In this document: piece after piece, positions 62,905 to 64,000 of the stretch
Layout: each line of letters begins with the position of its first letter
Position numbering within the stretch: position 1 is the first letter of the stretch
Assembly: GCA_016795365.1 (NCBI GenBank)
Contig: JAEUHN010000029.1
Location: 186,001-250,000 of the forward strand
DNA from: Verrucomicrobiaceae bacterium
GTDB taxonomy: Bacteria; Verrucomicrobiota; Verrucomicrobiia; Verrucomicrobiales; Verrucomicrobiaceae
Length of the DNA stretch: 64,000 nucleotides
Direction: 5' to 3'
The notes under the pieces: model-generated
Database searches by the model: none
What the model saw: only the letters and a program-made list of their open reading frames with translations
What the model was told of the DNA's origin: nothing
Program-made: the position numbers and the translations under genes

Positions 62905-63973
62905 ACACCCGTCCAAAGCTAAGGCCCTCCAGTCCGTGAAGCCCGGCTTCGACGGGTTGCTGCGTGAGCTGCGCACGTTCATCACCGAGAGCCGCAGGCA
63001 GATCGTGCGGGCGGTGGATGTGGCGCAGGTGCGGACGTGCTGGGGCGTGGGGCGGCACATTGTCGAGTTTGAGCAAGGGGGCGCAACGCGGGCCGAGTAT
63101 GGGGCAAAACTGCTGCCGAGGCTGGCGGATGAGCTGACCGAGGATTTTGGGCGCGGTTTTGATGCCTCGAACCTGCACAAAATGAAGCAGTTTTACCTCG
63201 CCTTCCCAATTTTAGACGCACTGCGTCCAGAATTGAGCTGGACGCACTACCGCACGCTTCTCCGGGTCGAAGATCAGGCGGCGCGGGAGTGGTATGTCAC
63301 GGAGACGATCTCGCAAAACTGGAGTTCACGGGCGCTGGAGCGGCAGGTGAGCCGGTTGTATTATGAGCGGCTGCTTTCCAGCAAGGATCGCAAGGCCGTG
63401 CGGGCGGAGGCGGAGGAGAAAATCGCGGAGCTGCCGCCGTCGCCGCGCGAGTTCGTGCGCGACCCGGTGCTGCTCGAATTTCTCGGCCTGCCGGAAACAG
63501 GCAGGCTGCTGGAATCAGACCTGGAGCAGGGCTTGATCGATCACCTGCAAGCCTTCCTGCTGGAGCTGGGGAAGGGTTTCGCATTCGTCGCGCGGCAAAT
63601 GCGCGTGAGCACGGAGACAAAGGACTTCTACATCGACCTCGTCTTCTACAACTACCTGCTGAAATGCTTCGTCATCTTCGATCTCAAGCCGAACGAGCTG
63701 ACCCATGGCGACATCGGTCAGATGGACATGTATGTGCGCATGTTTGACGAGCAGCAACGTGGTCCGGGCGACAATCCCACCGTCGGCATCATCCTCTGCG
63801 CGGCGAAGGACGCATCCATCGCGCGCTACTCGGTTCTGCACGGAAGCGAGCAGCTCTTCGCGACCCGTTACAAGCTCGTGCTGCCCACTGTGGAGGAGCT
63901 GCGGCGGGAATTGATCCGCGAGCAGCGTCTTCTCGAAGAACGCCGCGCCGCAAGCATCGACCCAGCATCATGA
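62897..63973 (+). CDS. DUF1016/YhcG-type PDDEXK nuclease
   Basis: A 358-residue protein. The N-terminal DUF1016_N helical/winged-helix region (about 20-155) has SRRQIVRAVDVAQVRTCWGVGRHIVEFEQ, FDASNLHKMKQFYLAFP and LSWTHYRTLLRVED. The C-terminal PDDEXK domain (about 175-340) has the core FYIDLVFYN with Asp247 and CFVIFDLKPNEL with Asp262 and Lys264, then GQMDMYVRMFDE and PTVGIILCAAKD. YhcG/RloF-type proteins are common beside restriction systems and toxin or defence genes and are thought to cut or bind DNA. The start lies 8 bases inside the GTPase gene, so the two are one translation unit. The gene is richer in G/C than its partner, closer to the host average. Confidence 0.88.
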   Translation: MSKHPSKAKALQSVKPGFDGLLRELRTFITESRRQIVRAVDVAQVRTCWGVGRHIVEFEQGGATRAEYGAKLLPRLADELTEDFGRGFDASNLHKMKQFYLAFPILDALRPELSWTHYRTLLRVEDQAAREWYVTETISQNWSSRALERQVSRLYYERLLSSKDRKAVRAEAEEKIAELPPSPREFVRDPVLLEFLGLPETGRLLESDLEQGLIDHLQAFLLELGKGFAFVARQMRVSTETKDFYIDLVFYNYLLKCFVIFDLKPNELTHGDIGQMDMYVRMFDEQQRGPGDNPTVGIILCAAKDASIARYSVLHGSEQLFATRYKLVLPTVEELRRELIREQRLLEERRAASIDPAS

Positions 63974-64000
63974 AATCATGCCTCACCTCCTTCTGCTTCG
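63970..64000 (+). CDS. Possible start of a further gene, partial
   Basis: An ATG at 63970 overlaps the nuclease stop and reads MKSCLTSFCF; a second ATG at 63978 in another frame reads MPHLLLLR, which also looks like the start of a signal peptide. Which is real, if either, cannot be decided before the window ends. A third gene of the GTPase/nuclease unit or a resumed host gene are both possible. Confidence 0.3.
   Translation, partial: MKSCLTSFCF

Overview
The window is about 64 kb of GC-rich bacterial DNA. It most resembles a Verrucomicrobiota genome of the Prosthecobacter/Verrucomicrobium type; Planctomycetota is the main alternative. The grounds are nine secreted family-S1 sulfatases packed together, a lone DUF1552 protein, many secreted SGNH, BNR and FG-GAP proteins, and frequent tiny overlaps between genes. 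Taxonomy is an inference: no rRNA or marker gene is present. No tRNA, rRNA, CRISPR array or transposase was recognised.

Layout. 1-1393: the 3' part of an RND efflux pump gene and a membrane-anchored rhodanese. 1479-9377: a recognisable promoter followed by three genes of a Pel-type exopolysaccharide system, namely PelA (glycosidase plus deacetylase) and a PelB split into an inner-membrane TPR protein and a TPR/outer-membrane barrel protein; pelC-pelG are not here. 9378-12329: a DUF1552 Tat protein, an azurin-type cupredoxin, a small secreted protein, a strong terminator and a DUF486 membrane protein. 12335-31567: a glycan desulfation cluster, with one sulfatase on the minus strand diverging from a run of eight sulfatases, an alpha/beta hydrolase, a large PHP/DUF3604-like protein and an SGNH hydrolase. 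Several of these proteins share lysine/glycine-rich tails or inserts. 31651-35970: an OvoA-type methyltransferase, a GlsB-like protein, xylose isomerase with a clear terminator, and an SbmA/BacA-type ABC transporter whose ATPase motifs are degenerate. 35974-42080 (minus): a cytoplasmic GH94 phosphorylase and a discoidin/six-hairpin glycosidase. 42231-48260: a FadR-type GntR regulator with a perfect GGTATACC-type operator, a DHDPS/N-acetylneuraminate-lyase family enzyme, an FG-GAP protein, an MFS transporter and a BNR sialidase-like enzyme, which looks like a sialic-acid or related sugar-acid operon. 48241-49380: an HNH endonuclease gene, A/T-richer than its surroundings, overlapping the end of the sialidase gene. 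49472-60301: a GH71/99-like protein and a sialate O-acetylesterase (minus), then a plus-strand run of an SGNH esterase, a BNR protein, a secreted FAD oxidoreductase, a papain-like cysteine protein and a neutral-ceramidase-like protein. 60369-64000: the stump of a secreted-protein gene, then an A/T-richer two-gene unit, a large GTPase with an integrase-like N-terminus and a DUF1016/YhcG PDDEXK nuclease.

How it fits together. Most of the window serves extracellular breakdown of sulfated and probably sialylated or acetylated glycans: sulfatases, esterases and BNR glycosidases are exported, the MFS permease could import freed acid sugars, and the lyase, xylose isomerase and GH94 enzymes act inside the cell. 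The most likely undescribed system is the GTPase/PDDEXK-nuclease pair at 60610-63973, which interrupts the glycan genes and has the layout of a small defence or mobile-element cassette. The split PelB, the shared K/G tails and the ATPase-degenerate SbmA-like transporter also deserve attention.
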